Source: Pythium myriotylum (lineage: Eukaryota > Oomycota > Peronosporomycetes > Pythiales > Pythiaceae). From it: 64,000 nt of DNA. Position 1 is the stretch's first letter. The number at the start of each line of letters is the position of its first letter. Shown piece after piece: positions 16,927 through 27,957 of the stretch. The notes under the pieces were generated by a model. The model was not told where the DNA came from. It saw only the letters and a program-made list of their open reading frames with translations, and ran no database searches. Position numbers and translations under genes: made by a program. Location: contig JALJCQ010000017.1 of assembly GCA_023091665.1 (NCBI GenBank), positions 868,001-932,000 of the forward strand, given 5' to 3'.

Positions 16927-18943
16927 TTAAATAGTGAGCGACTTTTCATCGCGCCGCCTGAAGAACAAAATGTACGCGCTGGAACTTGAGAGTTGTGGCT
17001 TCTTGATTAGTGTTACAGAAGAATCGTTGAAGTCATACCATTCGTTGGTGTCAGCATTTACACATTCGCTGGAGTAAAGCAAAGTCAAAAACTTATAGTT
17101 TCCCATGTGAGCGAAGTACTTACGCTGTATAATGACCTCCATTGAGGCTCCCCACGTGATTGACCACCCCAGCAAGATCATACGTTGTACTGCCGTCCAG
17201 CACTGCATCTTTAGCACAAAAGTCGTTCATATCGAGGCCGAGCTGGGGGAATTTGATTGCCGTCGTGACCTTGTCGCGACTGAAAGTCGAATAAGAGAAG
17301 CGCTTGAGGTGGATCACAAGAACTTGAGGTAACCTATACAACGATATCCTCTTTGTGACAGCACGATGGGTCTTGCACTTTGAGCAGTAGTACGAGTCAC
17401 TTTCTTCCAAGAGCTCTTGTTCCGTGTAAGCCCTGAGGCAATCCTGGAGTGTGCATCCACTGGAACTTGGAGACGAGGCACTTGAGTCATCCTTTGATGA
17501 AAACATACCGCCGAGTCGCATGTGGTGGGTTGTCCTTTGCTTCTTTGGGACTGGAACTGACAGATCCCAAAAGACATCGAAGCATAAGGATCGGTGGTTG
17601 CATGTGTGGCACCGAATCTCAGAACGAAGCTGACCGCAAAACAGGTCCGACAGCGCGCTGTAATTTCGCTCTGAGTAAAACTTCCAGTACTCGTCTGATA
17701 CGTCTCGATCTTTCGCATTGTCGCGGTCTTTGATTTCGTAATATGGTGGCTTCTTCGTGATACGGTTGAGATCTTCATGAAGTCCGTCTAATAGAAAGCG
17801 TAGGAACTCCTGTGCATCCTGTTGGTCGTATCCTGTAAACCGCGAAGCCACCTTGCCTATGACGCGTTTCAACTCCACTGGTCGAGTGGCTGTAAACTCT
17901 GGGCTTGTCCACAGCGCTTTGATCAAGTCACCGAAAGCTCTACCAAACCCGTCGACAAATTAGTAACTCTGAGTAATCTGTGCTTGGACTTGGACGTACG
18001 TTGCCAGCGATCCTTTCGTAGGGCTTGTCTCGTTAATTTCCTTGAGGTATTCCCCCGATTGGAAGTACTTGACCAATGCTGGCAAGTTGCTTACACACTG
18101 CAGGCAGCTATTCATGAAGCTGACATTGACGGGAAATCATTTGTTAACGAGATGAGTCATCAACAAGTCTGACCTCGCATGAGTTGACTTACCAGGTATT
18201 ACCCAAATTTTGGAGACCGACAAGGCCTCGCGGGCGGGAACTTCTCCTTTCCAAGCTAGTGCTGGACTTGGTATTCGGCAGACTGAGTGACACCTTCGAC
18301 GATGCGAGTGTGGTGGAAGTTACAGAGGAGGTTGCTGCGAGCAAGTTGTTTCCGCTTGACCCGGAGTGTAGTCGAGGTAAGACATCTCCATTTGTCGGTA
18401 CTACTGTTGCACTCGGACCTGCACGCACATTGGGCGAATCATCTTCTCGTATTGAGCGAGAGTATACATCGTCTTGTCGAATTGACGCGCTCGACTGGTT
18501 ACTACGTGCGCCAAAGCGCGAAAAAGACGTCAGCGCTGATCCTCGCGACACGCTAGTGTCAGAAGACGAGGTCGTCTTGTGGCTCGCAGGGCGAGTGATG
18601 TTCATGCGGTTCATGATACGAGACGACGCTGTCGTGGATACCGATGTGTCGATGCTGCTCCCACCATTGCTAGTCTGCGCTGTCTTCCGTGTGCGGTTGA
18701 GTGGGTTGCGCATCGAGTCTAGCCGCATGCATCCATAAGCAGGCACTATTCTTCATTTCAACCCATAATCCACGTACCCGATTCCTCGCCGCAGAGCCTG
18801 TCGAGCGAATTCTCTTCGGGCTGCTCGGTATCGAATCTGCGTGGGAACGAGCCGGCGCTGTAGGCAAGGCTGTTGCCGCCACCGAAACTAGTCACCCCAC
18901 TGAGCAGAGACACCGGTTTTTCCACAAGACTCTTTCCAGTCAT
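16927..18943 (-). CDS. Ubiquitin-specific protease (USP, C19), five exons
   Basis: Exons at 18778-18943, 18193-18718, 18000-18119, 17124-17939 and 16927-17068; introns of 59, 73, 60 and 55 bases, all GT-AG and all phase-consistent, giving 589 residues. Residues about 1-225 are Ser/Thr/Arg-rich and probably disordered. The Cys box GLQNLGNTCFMNSCLQC is split by intron 2 between the two bases TG and the C of the catalytic Cys codon. Then come QQDAQEFLRFLLDGL, two CxxC zinc pairs (CHTCNH and CSKCKTH), the His box SLNGGHYTA, and NEWYDFNDSSV after the last intron. It should remove ubiquitin from proteins; the fold is like the USP2/USP36 group. The start in exon 1 could lie upstream of 18943, since the frame is open to 19123. 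Confidence 0.88.
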
Positions 18944-19396
18944 CGCAATCGCTCGCGAGCGGGGCGGCTGGAGGCTCACCAGGTTTGCTCCTCCACGCTG
19001 CAGGTGAGACGCTGAAGACGAGCTCGTGGGATCAGCCGAGCCCCCTGAGCAGCTCCGGACGAACCGACCACCATCTGGCAACCGCACAGCAGCGTGCCCT
19101 GCATCCTGCAACCGACACGGCACGAAACACTCTTATTCTCGCAGAAAATAGTCTCGAGGCGCATCGGTCGGCGATCTTTCTAAGAACGGATGGCTACATC
19201 CCTTTCCATTGGACAATACCATTGTATTTACAACCCCTATTCTATCCAATCCATATAATTTATCGTATATAAGTAGAGTTTCATGGGTTCAGGTCTTAAA
19301 AAAAAAAGCCCACTTCTCGTATCCAAACCCGGCCCACTGGACCGGGAGGACCCGAGCAAAGCTGCGTGACATCGGCAAGGTGCCATCCTCGGGAGG
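18944..19396. other. Divergent promoter region between USP and EMC5 genes
   Basis: No further gene identified. It includes an A-run near 19298 and A/T-rich DNA at 19210-19290. Confidence 0.5.
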
Positions 19397-19941
19397 ATGT
19401 TCTTCGGCAAGCTCCTGCTCTCGCTCGGCGTGCTGCTGCTGCTCCACGCGGGCTACTATTCGATCAAGTGTACGCCGCGCCACGTGCGCGTGGCTTTCCC
19501 GTGCGCTGACTCGCTCTCTAACGTGCGTTCTGGTCGTTCGGAGCAGACGACGAGTATGTGCGCTTGCTCGAGATCACGGACGCGCAGACGCCGGCGCCAG
19601 CGGTGCGACCGAGTGGCTGCTTCTTGCTGTTGTTGTTCTCTGATGAATTCATGTCGATTTGCGTTTTTGTTTTCGAGTGCAGGTGATCGCCGAGGTCGTG
19701 GCGGCGTTCCTGCTCTCGCTCGTCGGCGTGCTGCTCATCGCCGGCGAGGTGCAGCCCATCCGCTCGAACGAGTCGCTCCACTCGCGGTGCGTTCCTTGCT
19801 TGTGTCACGAGACGAGAAGGGGGTGAGGCTCACCGTGAATTGTTTGCGTGGTGTAGATCGCTGCCGTCGATCCTCAACGTGCCCGACTTTGTCGTGTTCA
19901 ACCACCGCGGCAAGTCGCTCCACAAGCGGATCGCGTCGTAA
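19397..19941 (+). CDS. EMC5: ER membrane protein complex subunit 5 / MMGT homologue, four exons
   Basis: Exons 19397-19469, 19547-19602, 19683-19786 and 19857-19941 (introns 77, 80 and 70 bases, all GT-AG) give 105 residues. The spliced product matches the EMC5/MMGT1 layout: a first membrane helix (LLLSLGVLLLLHAGYYS), YDEYVRLLEIT (human: SYMRLTEKE), a second helix (VVAAFLLSLVGVLLIAGE, matching the conserved IAGEF), then SILNVPDFVVFNHRGKSLH, matching HPSFYVFNHRGR. It acts in the ER as part of the insertase for membrane proteins. The unspliced 202-residue frame reads through the introns and is not the product. It is convergent with WDR74, 150 bases apart. Confidence 0.9.
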
Positions 19942-20091
19942 GATGGCGTCGTATGAGGTTCGAACACCAGCACGAAGCGTTCGGACAATGGACGTGGATA
20001 GATAGACAGCTCTTTCCTCTTCTCTACAACTGGTTGGCAACGGTCTGAAAAGAAAAGCATGATGTATCTATATTGTCGTGGGGGGAACATT

Positions 20092-21300
20092 TCAATCACT
20101 GTCGTCGTCGCCAAGGTCTGCAAAATCGTTCTCGTCATCGTCGTCGTCGTCACTGTCGTTGAACTCGGCGGCCTCGTCGTCGTCGATCTCGAGACCTTCG
20201 TAGGCCTCCTCCTCTTCTTCTTCGTCGTCATCGTCGTCTTCCACTGGCTCGTCGTCGTTGCCTTTTCGTCGCTTGCTGGCTCGCTCGTCACCATGGTCAG
20301 CCTTGACGAACGACGTGTCGACGCCGTCGTTGCAGAAGAGTACGGCGTTTAACCGCTGCTTGGCGTAGATCTGGTGCGCGTACTTGCGCGAGTTGATATC
20401 GAAGACGTGGATAAACCGGTCGAGACCGACGGCGGCGATGTAGGGCAGCGTCGGGTGGCACGAGATGTCGCGGATCGCGCCGTTCGGACCGATGCAGCGG
20501 CCCATGTGCTTGAGCGTACGCAAGTCGAAGACGTCGAGGCAGCCCGTCGTGTCGGCGACCACAACGCGCGTCTCGTCGGGCGTCACGCACATGGCGTTGA
20601 TCGGGTACTCGCCAAACTCGATCTGCATGACTGGACGTCGCTTCGTGTTGGTATCGTACAGACGGATGTGGTGGTAGCCCGTGCCGACGACCACGCGGTG
20701 GCCGTTGCTCGATCCTGGCGTGGATAGGAACTGCAGGTCCTTGACCCACACGGGCACGCGCATGTCGAGTTTGTCGTGGGTCACGTTCTTGGCCTTGAAC
20801 ACGGCCTGCTGGGTCTCGAGCGACCAGACATTGAGATCACGCTCATTACCGCCAATACCGATGTGGGTCTGTGCCTTGGGCTCGACGCGCATGCGATCGA
20901 GGTCGCCGCCGACGTTGAAGCTCACGGGCTTGCCCTTGCTGAGCGCGTTCTTGACCGTCACGTCGCCCTTGTCCGTGCAGCGCACGACCGATCCGAACTG
21001 CTGCAGCATGCCCAAGCCGACGCATTTGCCCTCGGGCGCGTCGAACGACCACTCCGGCGAGCGCCCATCGTTGCCTTTCGCGGGCGCGGCCGAGTAATAC
21101 TCGACGACGGCGTTGGCGCGCGCGACGACCACGTTCTCGCGGCACGCGGCGTCCTGGCTCTCGTCCTCGTACCAGCAGATGCGCTGCACGCCTCGCGCCC
21201 GCGCCTGCGGCTCCGCGCGGCTGGAGACCACGCGCTGCTCCTCGCGCTCGAGCGCCACGGACTTGAGCAGACCCGTCTCGTCGCCCACGAGCACGCGCAT
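20092..21300 (-). CDS. WDR74: WDR74/Nsa1-type WD-repeat ribosome assembly factor
   Basis: A 402-residue protein. The start MRVLVGDETGLLK is chosen because family members begin there; the frame is open 26 codons upstream. WD-like blades run through about residue 330 (GIGGNERDLNVWSLET, VVGTGYHHIRLYDT, VVADTTGCLDVFDLRTLKHM, AAVGLDRFIHVFDINSRK). GNERDLNVWD-type and GTGYHQVRLYD-type sequences are hallmarks of Nsa1/WDR74, which acts in the nucleolus with the AAA ATPase NVL/Rix7 in 60S subunit maturation. The C-terminus has a basic patch (KRRK) and a long Asp/Glu tract, as in many nucleolar proteins. A single exon. Confidence 0.93.
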   Translation of the reverse strand: MRVLVGDETGLLKSVALEREEQRVVSSRAEPQARARGVQRICWYEDESQDAACRENVVVARANAVVEYYSAAPAKGNDGRSPEWSFDAPEGKCVGLGMLQQFGSVVRCTDKGDVTVKNALSKGKPVSFNVGGDLDRMRVEPKAQTHIGIGGNERDLNVWSLETQQAVFKAKNVTHDKLDMRVPVWVKDLQFLSTPGSSNGHRVVVGTGYHHIRLYDTNTKRRPVMQIEFGEYPINAMCVTPDETRVVVADTTGCLDVFDLRTLKHMGRCIGPNGAIRDISCHPTLPYIAAVGLDRFIHVFDINSRKYAHQIYAKQRLNAVLFCNDGVDTSFVKADHGDERASKRRKGNDDEPVEDDDDDEEEEEEAYEGLEIDDDEAAEFNDSDDDDDDENDFADLGDDDSD

Positions 21301-22321
21301 GGTGGTGAAGAGATGCGGGGTAATGTAATGGAGCTCTTCGATGACTGGCAACGACGCCCAGCGAAGAGTTATCGCCAATCAGATGTGCTGGGGATGTTTG
21401 ATTGGAGGAAACGAGGAACTCAGATGAGGTCGCGCGAAGGTTGCTCGATGTTATCACTCGTAGTTTGTTGTGTGACTGGAGCCTGAACGGGTCGTGTGGT
21501 TTTCATTCTCAACCGCTGGAAGCTGAATAATGCACAACTTTCCGGGTAAACGGCAATCGAGTATAGATCTGCTTCTTGTGGATTCTTGGTCTTTACCAAC
21601 CCTTTGGCTCGGCAGCCGCCACAACACGAAGGGACACTCGAACTTCGAAGCATGCGGGCTTCATTGCTCGCGCCTTTTCTCCCAGTGGCCAAGGCGACGG
21701 TAGCCAGATGCTCCGGTGAATTGTGCGTGTGGGCGGTAGGAGTGCTCGCTTCATCAATTTGTGAGCAAGCAAGTGTGGCAACCTGTGGTCAGCAATCGGC
21801 TAACTGTGGGTGGCGCCGATGACGTCGAGTAATCCAACTGAGGAACTTGGCGGCGGGCTAATCGGAACCTTGCTCCGTGTTGTTTTGTTTTGTATGTGTC
21901 AGATCCAAAGAGTTGTTGCATCGATAATTTGTAAACTAGAGAACTCTTGTGAGAAGTATTATTCATCCGAGAGACAAAATCGAGTTTACGTATTCTGCTT
22001 TGGAATGACAATTGTACGCGTCTCAAGATGTTGGGCGCACTTCAACCTCGACGTGTGAGGGACATAATCGTCAGCACCTTCTTTTGGGGAGCGGCCACAA
22101 TCATTCCTAAAACAACTTTGAACAATATCGATTCAACACAACCCATATTTTGCAGTGTATCAAAATAAATAGTATATCATACAAGTATTGCGAGTTTCAT
22201 TCGAAGTTTCCAGGCGAGGTTGATTCATCCTCGCAAACCTAAACACGAACAAACACGCGCAGCCTCCACTGAGTGATAACTATCATCACAAAACAGAGGT
22301 TTTCAGTCTCCCAAGTTGCCG
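21301..22321. other. Intergenic
   Basis: About 1 kb with no gene, RNA or repeat that I can support. Confidence 0.45.
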
Positions 22322-23051
22322 ATGGCGTACACCCAAAGCTCCAGTATGAGAGAAGCCCCCACTTCCGGCACAGCGACGAACAACGCTCGTGCCCATCGAA
22401 GCCGCGGCACGCACGCACCAATCCAGTCACCCCCCACTGCCATGAGAGAGTCTACGGCGACAGATCTCGCTGGTCTTACGCCACTGGCGTCACCGTCATC
22501 GACCAACATGAGTTCCCGAACGAGATCAACGCCACCATCTGCTCGAAGATCACCGTATCCACAGCACCTTCGAACACCTCCGCAAGCGATCTCACTCGCG
22601 CCAAGTCCTATCGGGGGCGGTGGATCTGCGCGACCGCACTCGTTATCACCACCAGCACGTGGATCGCCACAGCAACTGCAACAAGGCATCCGGAATCAGT
22701 ACCAAGTGTACGTCCGCCCACTTGTGAAGCTCTTTATCAACCAGCGCGAAGCGTCTGGTGATGTCCTGCCTGACTTTGTTGCAAGTGGGTCGTCATTTGA
22801 CGACATCATGCAGGTTCTATGGGAGCAGTTCGGTGACAAGGTCAAGTGCGGTGCGAGATGGCGGTGAGTGGGAGATGCATCCCAAGTCACGGGATGACTG
22901 GCACTACTTCTTCCAGTTCAAGACAACCACACACATCCCGAGACCCGACAACGACTGGCACCGCTGGCTCGTGCGACACAGGAATGAGCAGATGGCGTGG
23001 TGTTGCTCCGCCATCACTGCGGGCGCTTTGGTGCTGGTTCACGTGTCTTGA
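22322..23051 (+). pseudogene. Fragment of an unknown gene with a frameshift
   Basis: From MAYTQSSSMREAPT the frame encodes a Ser/Pro/Arg-rich N-terminus of about 120 residues and then a more ordered part (YQVYVRPLVKLFINQREAS, SFDDIMQVLWEQFGD). Near 22850 the coding sense jumps by one base into another frame (GEWEMHPKSRDDWHYFFQF, DNDWHRWLVRHRNEQ) and then loses character near 23010. I do not recognise the family; the aromatic-rich second half looks like a folded domain. A short intron instead of a frameshift is possible but I see no good GT-AG pair. A copia element begins 270 bases downstream. Confidence 0.5.
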
Positions 23052-23321
23052 GAGCTTCGTTTCACTTGTGCAGCTCCTTGTCAACAAATCTCGGTACTTG
23101 ATTGGTCGAATCCCTGTTTCAATTTTGTCCAATAGACATGCGTTTCCCATTGTTTTGACCAATCAAAACGCGTTGGTGTGTTTCGATCCTTTGTGCCAAT
23201 CTCGCCAGTCCGACAAATTTGGCTGAAACTGACAATATCTACACGTTTGAAAAATGTGTCGCTTGAAACATTATTGAAGGTTATCATATGACATTGATCC
23301 CCACACATATTTTGTGGATTT

Positions 23322-23932
23322 TGATGAGCTGAAGTTGTGCGGCCGAGGCTAATTGGAAAGTGAGTGAATTCGAGACGGTTATTCTAAGCCCTAGAATCCT
23401 CTTTCTACGAGTCCTTAGTTCGCCGTCCTTCCGTGTTGTCGTGGAGAGCCGCTGGAGACGCTGTGCTGGCTCTCCTTCTTGTTCTTGGTCTCTTTATAGC
23501 AGCGCGCCGCTCATCGGCCACGCTGTTGTTTCTTGTTGATGATGCATGCAGTGCTGATGATGCACCTTGCCACTAGCGTAATGTAGATGACGCCACATGG
23601 CGTCTGTGTAATGCAGATGATGGCAAACAGCGTCAGCGTAATATAGATCTTGATATCAATGCACTTGGTCAAGTCGAGAAGACGCTCCTACTCGAGGGCG
23701 TCATCGTGACCGCTCAAGATGATGCCCTTGTTCCTTGAGCGTCAGCCTGATGATGCCCTTGTTCCTTGAGCGTCAACCTGATGATGCCCTTGGTCATGGG
23801 CGTCATCGGACACCGTGGATGAATATGCAAACGTAGATGGGTACACAGATGGGATGATGGTGATCGATCATGTCAGTTCAATCACCAAGATGTGGGTCAC
23901 ACTGTCGCAGATCTCAGCGTGCCCTTTCAACA
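23322..23932 (-). repeat. Copia 3' LTR (611 bases)
   Basis: Contains two tandem 31-base units (TTGTTCCTTGAGCGTCA core) near 23727-23790, where the partner LTR has one, and further GATGATGCCC-type repeats. Confidence 0.93.
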
Positions 23933-23945
23933 CTCCCACTCACGC

Positions 23946-26900
23946 TTAATTCGTGCGAGCGGATCGTTCGAGACCCACGGAGTCGCGTAGTGTGGTGAAA
24001 CGTGTCGTGCTGAGCGCCTTGGTGAGGATGTCAGCGAGTTGCTCGGCGGTGGGGATGTACTGAAGCTCAATGTCACCAGAGTCAATGCGTTCGCACACAA
24101 AGTGATGTCGAATATCTATGTGCTTAGATCGGGCGTGATAACCAACGTTGCGGGCTAGCGCGATCGCGCCTTGGTTATCCTCATAGATCACGGTTGGTTC
24201 CAGTTCACGTGCGCCTAGGTCCCGAATAAGTTGTCGAGCCCATACGACTTCTTGGGTGCACAGGCTTAGTGCCATATACTCGGCTTCAGCTGAGCTGAGT
24301 GCAACAGTTTTCTGGTACTTGGATCTGAAGATCACCGGAGAACCAGCGAGGAACACCATCACTCCTGAAACCGACCTGCGGTCATCGACGTTGCTGCCCC
24401 AGTCGGCATCGCTATAGGCACAAAGACCTATTGACCTTCCCGACCTCCCATTGAAGGTCAAAGCCATGTCCTTTGTCGAGTGTAGATACCGTAGAACACG
24501 TATCGCAGCCTTCCAATGTCCTTGTCCGGGCACATCAAGGAACCTGCTCAGATGGCATACCGCATAGCACACGTCTGGTCGCGTTGTCATGGCAATGTAG
24601 AGAAGACATCCAACCAATGAGCGATACGGTCGCTTTTCCATAGTAGCAGTGTCGTCAGGGGTTGAAGGTGAATCTTTGCGACTCAGCTTCATGCCACTTT
24701 CGCATGGGTTATCGACACGCTTTGCGTCAGCTTGGTTGAAACGACTGGTCACGTCACTAATGTACTGCGCCTGTGATAGGGTGAGCACTCGAGCCTTGTC
24801 GTCATGTTGCAGCTCCATGCCCAGAATGAATCGTGCTCGACCGAGGTCCTTCAGCCGGAACCGCTCGGCAATGCAGGCTTTGATCTCGTTCACTTCATCG
24901 ACAGTCTGTGCTGCCACTAGCATGTCGTCGACGTAAAGGCAGATGTAGACCGTCGAGTCATCACGAGTTCGAATGTAGACACACGGGTCAGCCTCAGATG
25001 GTTGGAACCCGACTTCTATCAGTACGGCATTGATGGTTTTGTTCCACACGTGCGCTGCCTGTTTTAGGCCGTACAGTGACTTGTTCAGTCGTAGCACCAT
25101 GTTGTTGTCACACTCGATCCCATCCGGAATTTCCATGAACACTACTTCATCCAGAACGCCGTAGAGAAATGCTGTGTCAACGTCGAACTGGTAGATCACG
25201 AATCCACGAGCACAGCACACAGCAAGTGTGATCCGAATCGAGTTCATGTTTACGACGGGGGCATACGTCTCAAAGAAGTTCACGCCAAAACGCTGTCGAA
25301 ACCCTTGTGCCACGAGGCGAGCTTTGTACCTGACCACGTCGCCCTGCTCATTCTTCTTTATATTGAAGACCCATTTGGCACCGACCGTCTTCGTATTGGC
25401 TCCGCGAGCCACGATATCCCATGTCTGGTTGCGCACGAGAGAGTCAATCTCTTCTTGAATAGCTCGGCTCCACTCGTGCTTGTTTGCTCCAGTTGTTGCT
25501 TCGTGATACGTGCTCGGAATACTTACATCGACGGCGTGCACGGCGGCCGCAAATGACCACTCTTCCCCCTCCTCGCCGTCCACGCGTTGATACTTCGTAG
25601 GCGGTTCTTCGTCTGAGTCGGTCTTACTTTCGTCATCGCCAGCGTTGTGGCCGTAAACAACAACTTGTCGATTGTTTGGATCATTTTCTGTGTCGTTGTG
25701 CAGCAACCGCCTAGCGTCCGTAGGCAAACTGTTCGGTAGGATACGTGTTCGTGACGATGTCGGTATCCGACGTTGAGGTGCCGGATGGAACACAATAACA
25801 ACGTTCCTGTTCGTCGATGATGTTTCTGGGACCGGCCGGCCAATCGGACTGATGAGTTGTCCATTATCGTTGTGTGCATCAACGTCAGGTTCCGGAGCCA
25901 CCAGGGGCATAGCCGCAACGTCTTCATGGCTTATCTCACCCTCATCCATTACAACATCGTCAACATGCTGCTGCGTGGGCATCGTCGACGATCTGGTAAC
26001 GTTGTCCTGGACCAGCATTTGTTGGTGGAAGAAGGCATCTGACACGTCGGGTACATTTGACAACACGTTGATACCGCCGAGCTCCCGCTCGTCTAAAACG
26101 ACAGTCCTGGCCACCTTGACTTTGTTCTGCTCAAGATCGAGTACCAGGTACATCATCATGCTTCGCGCCATTTCCATGATGGTTCTATTGGTGCGTTCAG
26201 CGAGGCCGTTTTGCTGTGGAGTATATGGTACAGTACGTTGATGTACGATCCCGCCGTCGTAGCAGATCTTGGCAAACATTTTGTTGACGAACTCCCCTCC
26301 ATTGTCGGATCGAATGAAACGAATCCTAGCACCAAGCCATCGCTCCATCATCTCTTTGTACTCTCTGAACTTTGTTGGTACCTCACTCTTTGCCTTCAGG
26401 AGGTACAAGGTGATCAGGCGCGAGAAATCGTCGATGAAGAGTAGGATATACTTCGCACCACCTTTAGACTTAGTCTTCATGGGCCCCATGAGGTCCGTGT
26501 GGACAAGCTCGAGTACACGTGTAGACTTAACGATTCCTCGAAATGGAGCCTTGCGGAATGGCGAGGCCGATTGCTTACCCCTCGCACATCCACCGCAGAC
26601 ATCTTCACCCCGTTGAAGATCTTGAGGTAGGCCGTCACTTGCACATAGGAGTCGTCTGTAGTTGTCGTGGCTCACGTGTCCAAGTCGTGCGTGCCACAGG
26701 TTCCAAACACTCTCATGATGATGTTGTGCAACTTGCGCTTCCTGCACCATGACGTCGAAGTTGTACGTATTGTCCGTCTGCTTGATTTTGAGAACCACTT
26801 CACCATCCCTAAAAATTCTGCAATGAGTCTGGCCAAAGAACACTTCGAACCCGCGCTGTACGAGCTTCGCCACTGACATCAGGCGTCTATCCAACCCTGG

Positions 26901-27023
26901 GATATGGAGTACGTCTGATACGAGCGCTGTTGTACCGTTGGGGAGAACAAGTCGGACGTTCCCCATTCCGACTGCTGTGAGTGACTCCCCGTCTGCAATC
27001 TTTACTTCAACACCCTGGTGCAA
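23946..27023 (-). pseudogene. Copia pol: integrase (deleted), reverse transcriptase, RNase H
   Basis: A 1025-codon frame. Order: HHCC zinc region (HARLGHVS, CGGCARGK, residues 111-149), integrase catalytic D177 (HTDLMG), D240 (RSDNGGE) and E276 (NGLAERTNR), RT with DVDTAFLYG and YVDD near residue 697, and RNase H from about residue 880 (YSDADWG, SSAEAEYMA, YEDNQGA). At about residue 294 integrase sequence ending MARSMMMY runs directly into DLEQNKVKVARTVVLDERE, which in full-length copia proteins lies about a hundred residues further on, so an in-frame internal deletion removed the integrase C-terminal part. RT and RNase H look intact. It has no start of its own: it is in the same frame as the upstream protease after a TAG. 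Confidence 0.9.
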
Positions 27024-27044
27024 CGGCGTGTAGGTCTCAAACTC

Positions 27045-27889
27045 CTACCGTGATGGACTCATGTGTGAGGAGGCACCACTGTCCAGGAGCCAGCCACTTC
27101 CATGAGTTCGCGTACTCGCCATGAAGAGAACTTCACCACCACCGGTCTTGCCATTCTTCAGTCGCGGGCAACCTACCTTCTTGTGACCAACTTGATTGCA
27201 GTTGTAGCACCGTCCACTAAATGACTTACTATCTGTCGGGTGGTGCCGACGACCACCACCATTTCCCTTGCGGAAATTCCTTCCACCCTTCTTGCGCGAC
27301 TGCATCTTGAATCGGGCCTTGAATGCCGCCTCTTCAGTCTTTTCAGCGTTCTCCAACTTTTGGTGCTCTTTCAGTAGTTTCTCCTTGACCTCAATGAGGG
27401 TCACCGTCTCCATGTTCTCAATGATCGAGACTAGCATGTCGTAGGAGCTCGGAAGACTACCGAGTAGGATGACGAGTTGCCGACACTCGTCCATTGCATC
27501 ACCGACAGCTTCCATCGCGACCACGAGTTCATCAAACCGGTCGAGGTGCGCGGCCATGTCCGATCCGTCATCCATCTTGAAATCGTGGAGCTTACGCGTG
27601 AGCGCCACTCGGTTGTGTACGTTCGCACGGTTATAGTAGTCGCTGAGTGTCACCACGCTTGTATTGCCGTTGTTGCACTGCGGATCTTGCCCTGGTGTTC
27701 CACCGCGATTCCCATCGCGATGACCGCGAGTGCCTTCATGTCGTTCTCCTGCCACTCCGCCGTCATCTCTTGCTCGGCCTTGACTACCACGATGTGGCTC
27801 AGTAGACCTTTTCTGGCCAACAGCATCCTCATATTGAACGACCAGTGGAAGTAATTGTCGCTTCCCAGAAGATCCTTCGGTGACTTCAT
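27045..27889 (-). pseudogene. Copia gag and protease, frameshifted
   Basis: Gag begins MKSPKDLLGSDNYFHWSFNM at 27889 (UBN2/DUF4219-type start) and runs to ATTAIQAW with a TGA at 27650. Homology then continues in another frame from TLSDYYNRANVHNRVALTRK, so a one-base loss or two-base gain occurred there. The C-terminal part has the CCHC knuckle CYNCNQVGHKKVGC and the aspartic protease motif LLDSGASSHM. An in-frame TAG follows seven codons later, and pol resumes in the same frame with EFETYTPLHQGV. Confidence 0.88.
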
Positions 27890-27940
27890 CGTTCTTGCCT
27901 TGCTTTTGACTTTCCGACCGCGTGTAGACTTGCAGGTGTA

Positions 27941-27957
27941 AGCTTGGGCTCATAACC
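27941..27957 (-). promoter_or_regulatory. Copia primer-binding site for a tRNA-Met half molecule
   Basis: Directly inside the 5' LTR the element reads GGTTATGAGCCCAAGC. Its complement GGGCTCATAACC is the anticodon loop and stem of an initiator tRNA-Met, not a tRNA 3' end. Drosophila copia primes in the same way. Confidence 0.75.

Noticed and set aside
19397..20005. 202-codon unspliced frame
   Set aside because: It reads through three introns. The spliced 105-residue EMC5 matches the family along its whole length.
20374..21486. Long plus-strand frames opposite WDR74
   Set aside because: Shadows of a strongly conserved minus-strand gene in GC-rich DNA.
23727..23815. Possible CRISPR-like or regulatory repeat array
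   Set aside because: Only two to three imperfect units within a copia LTR; explained as an LTR sub-repeat.
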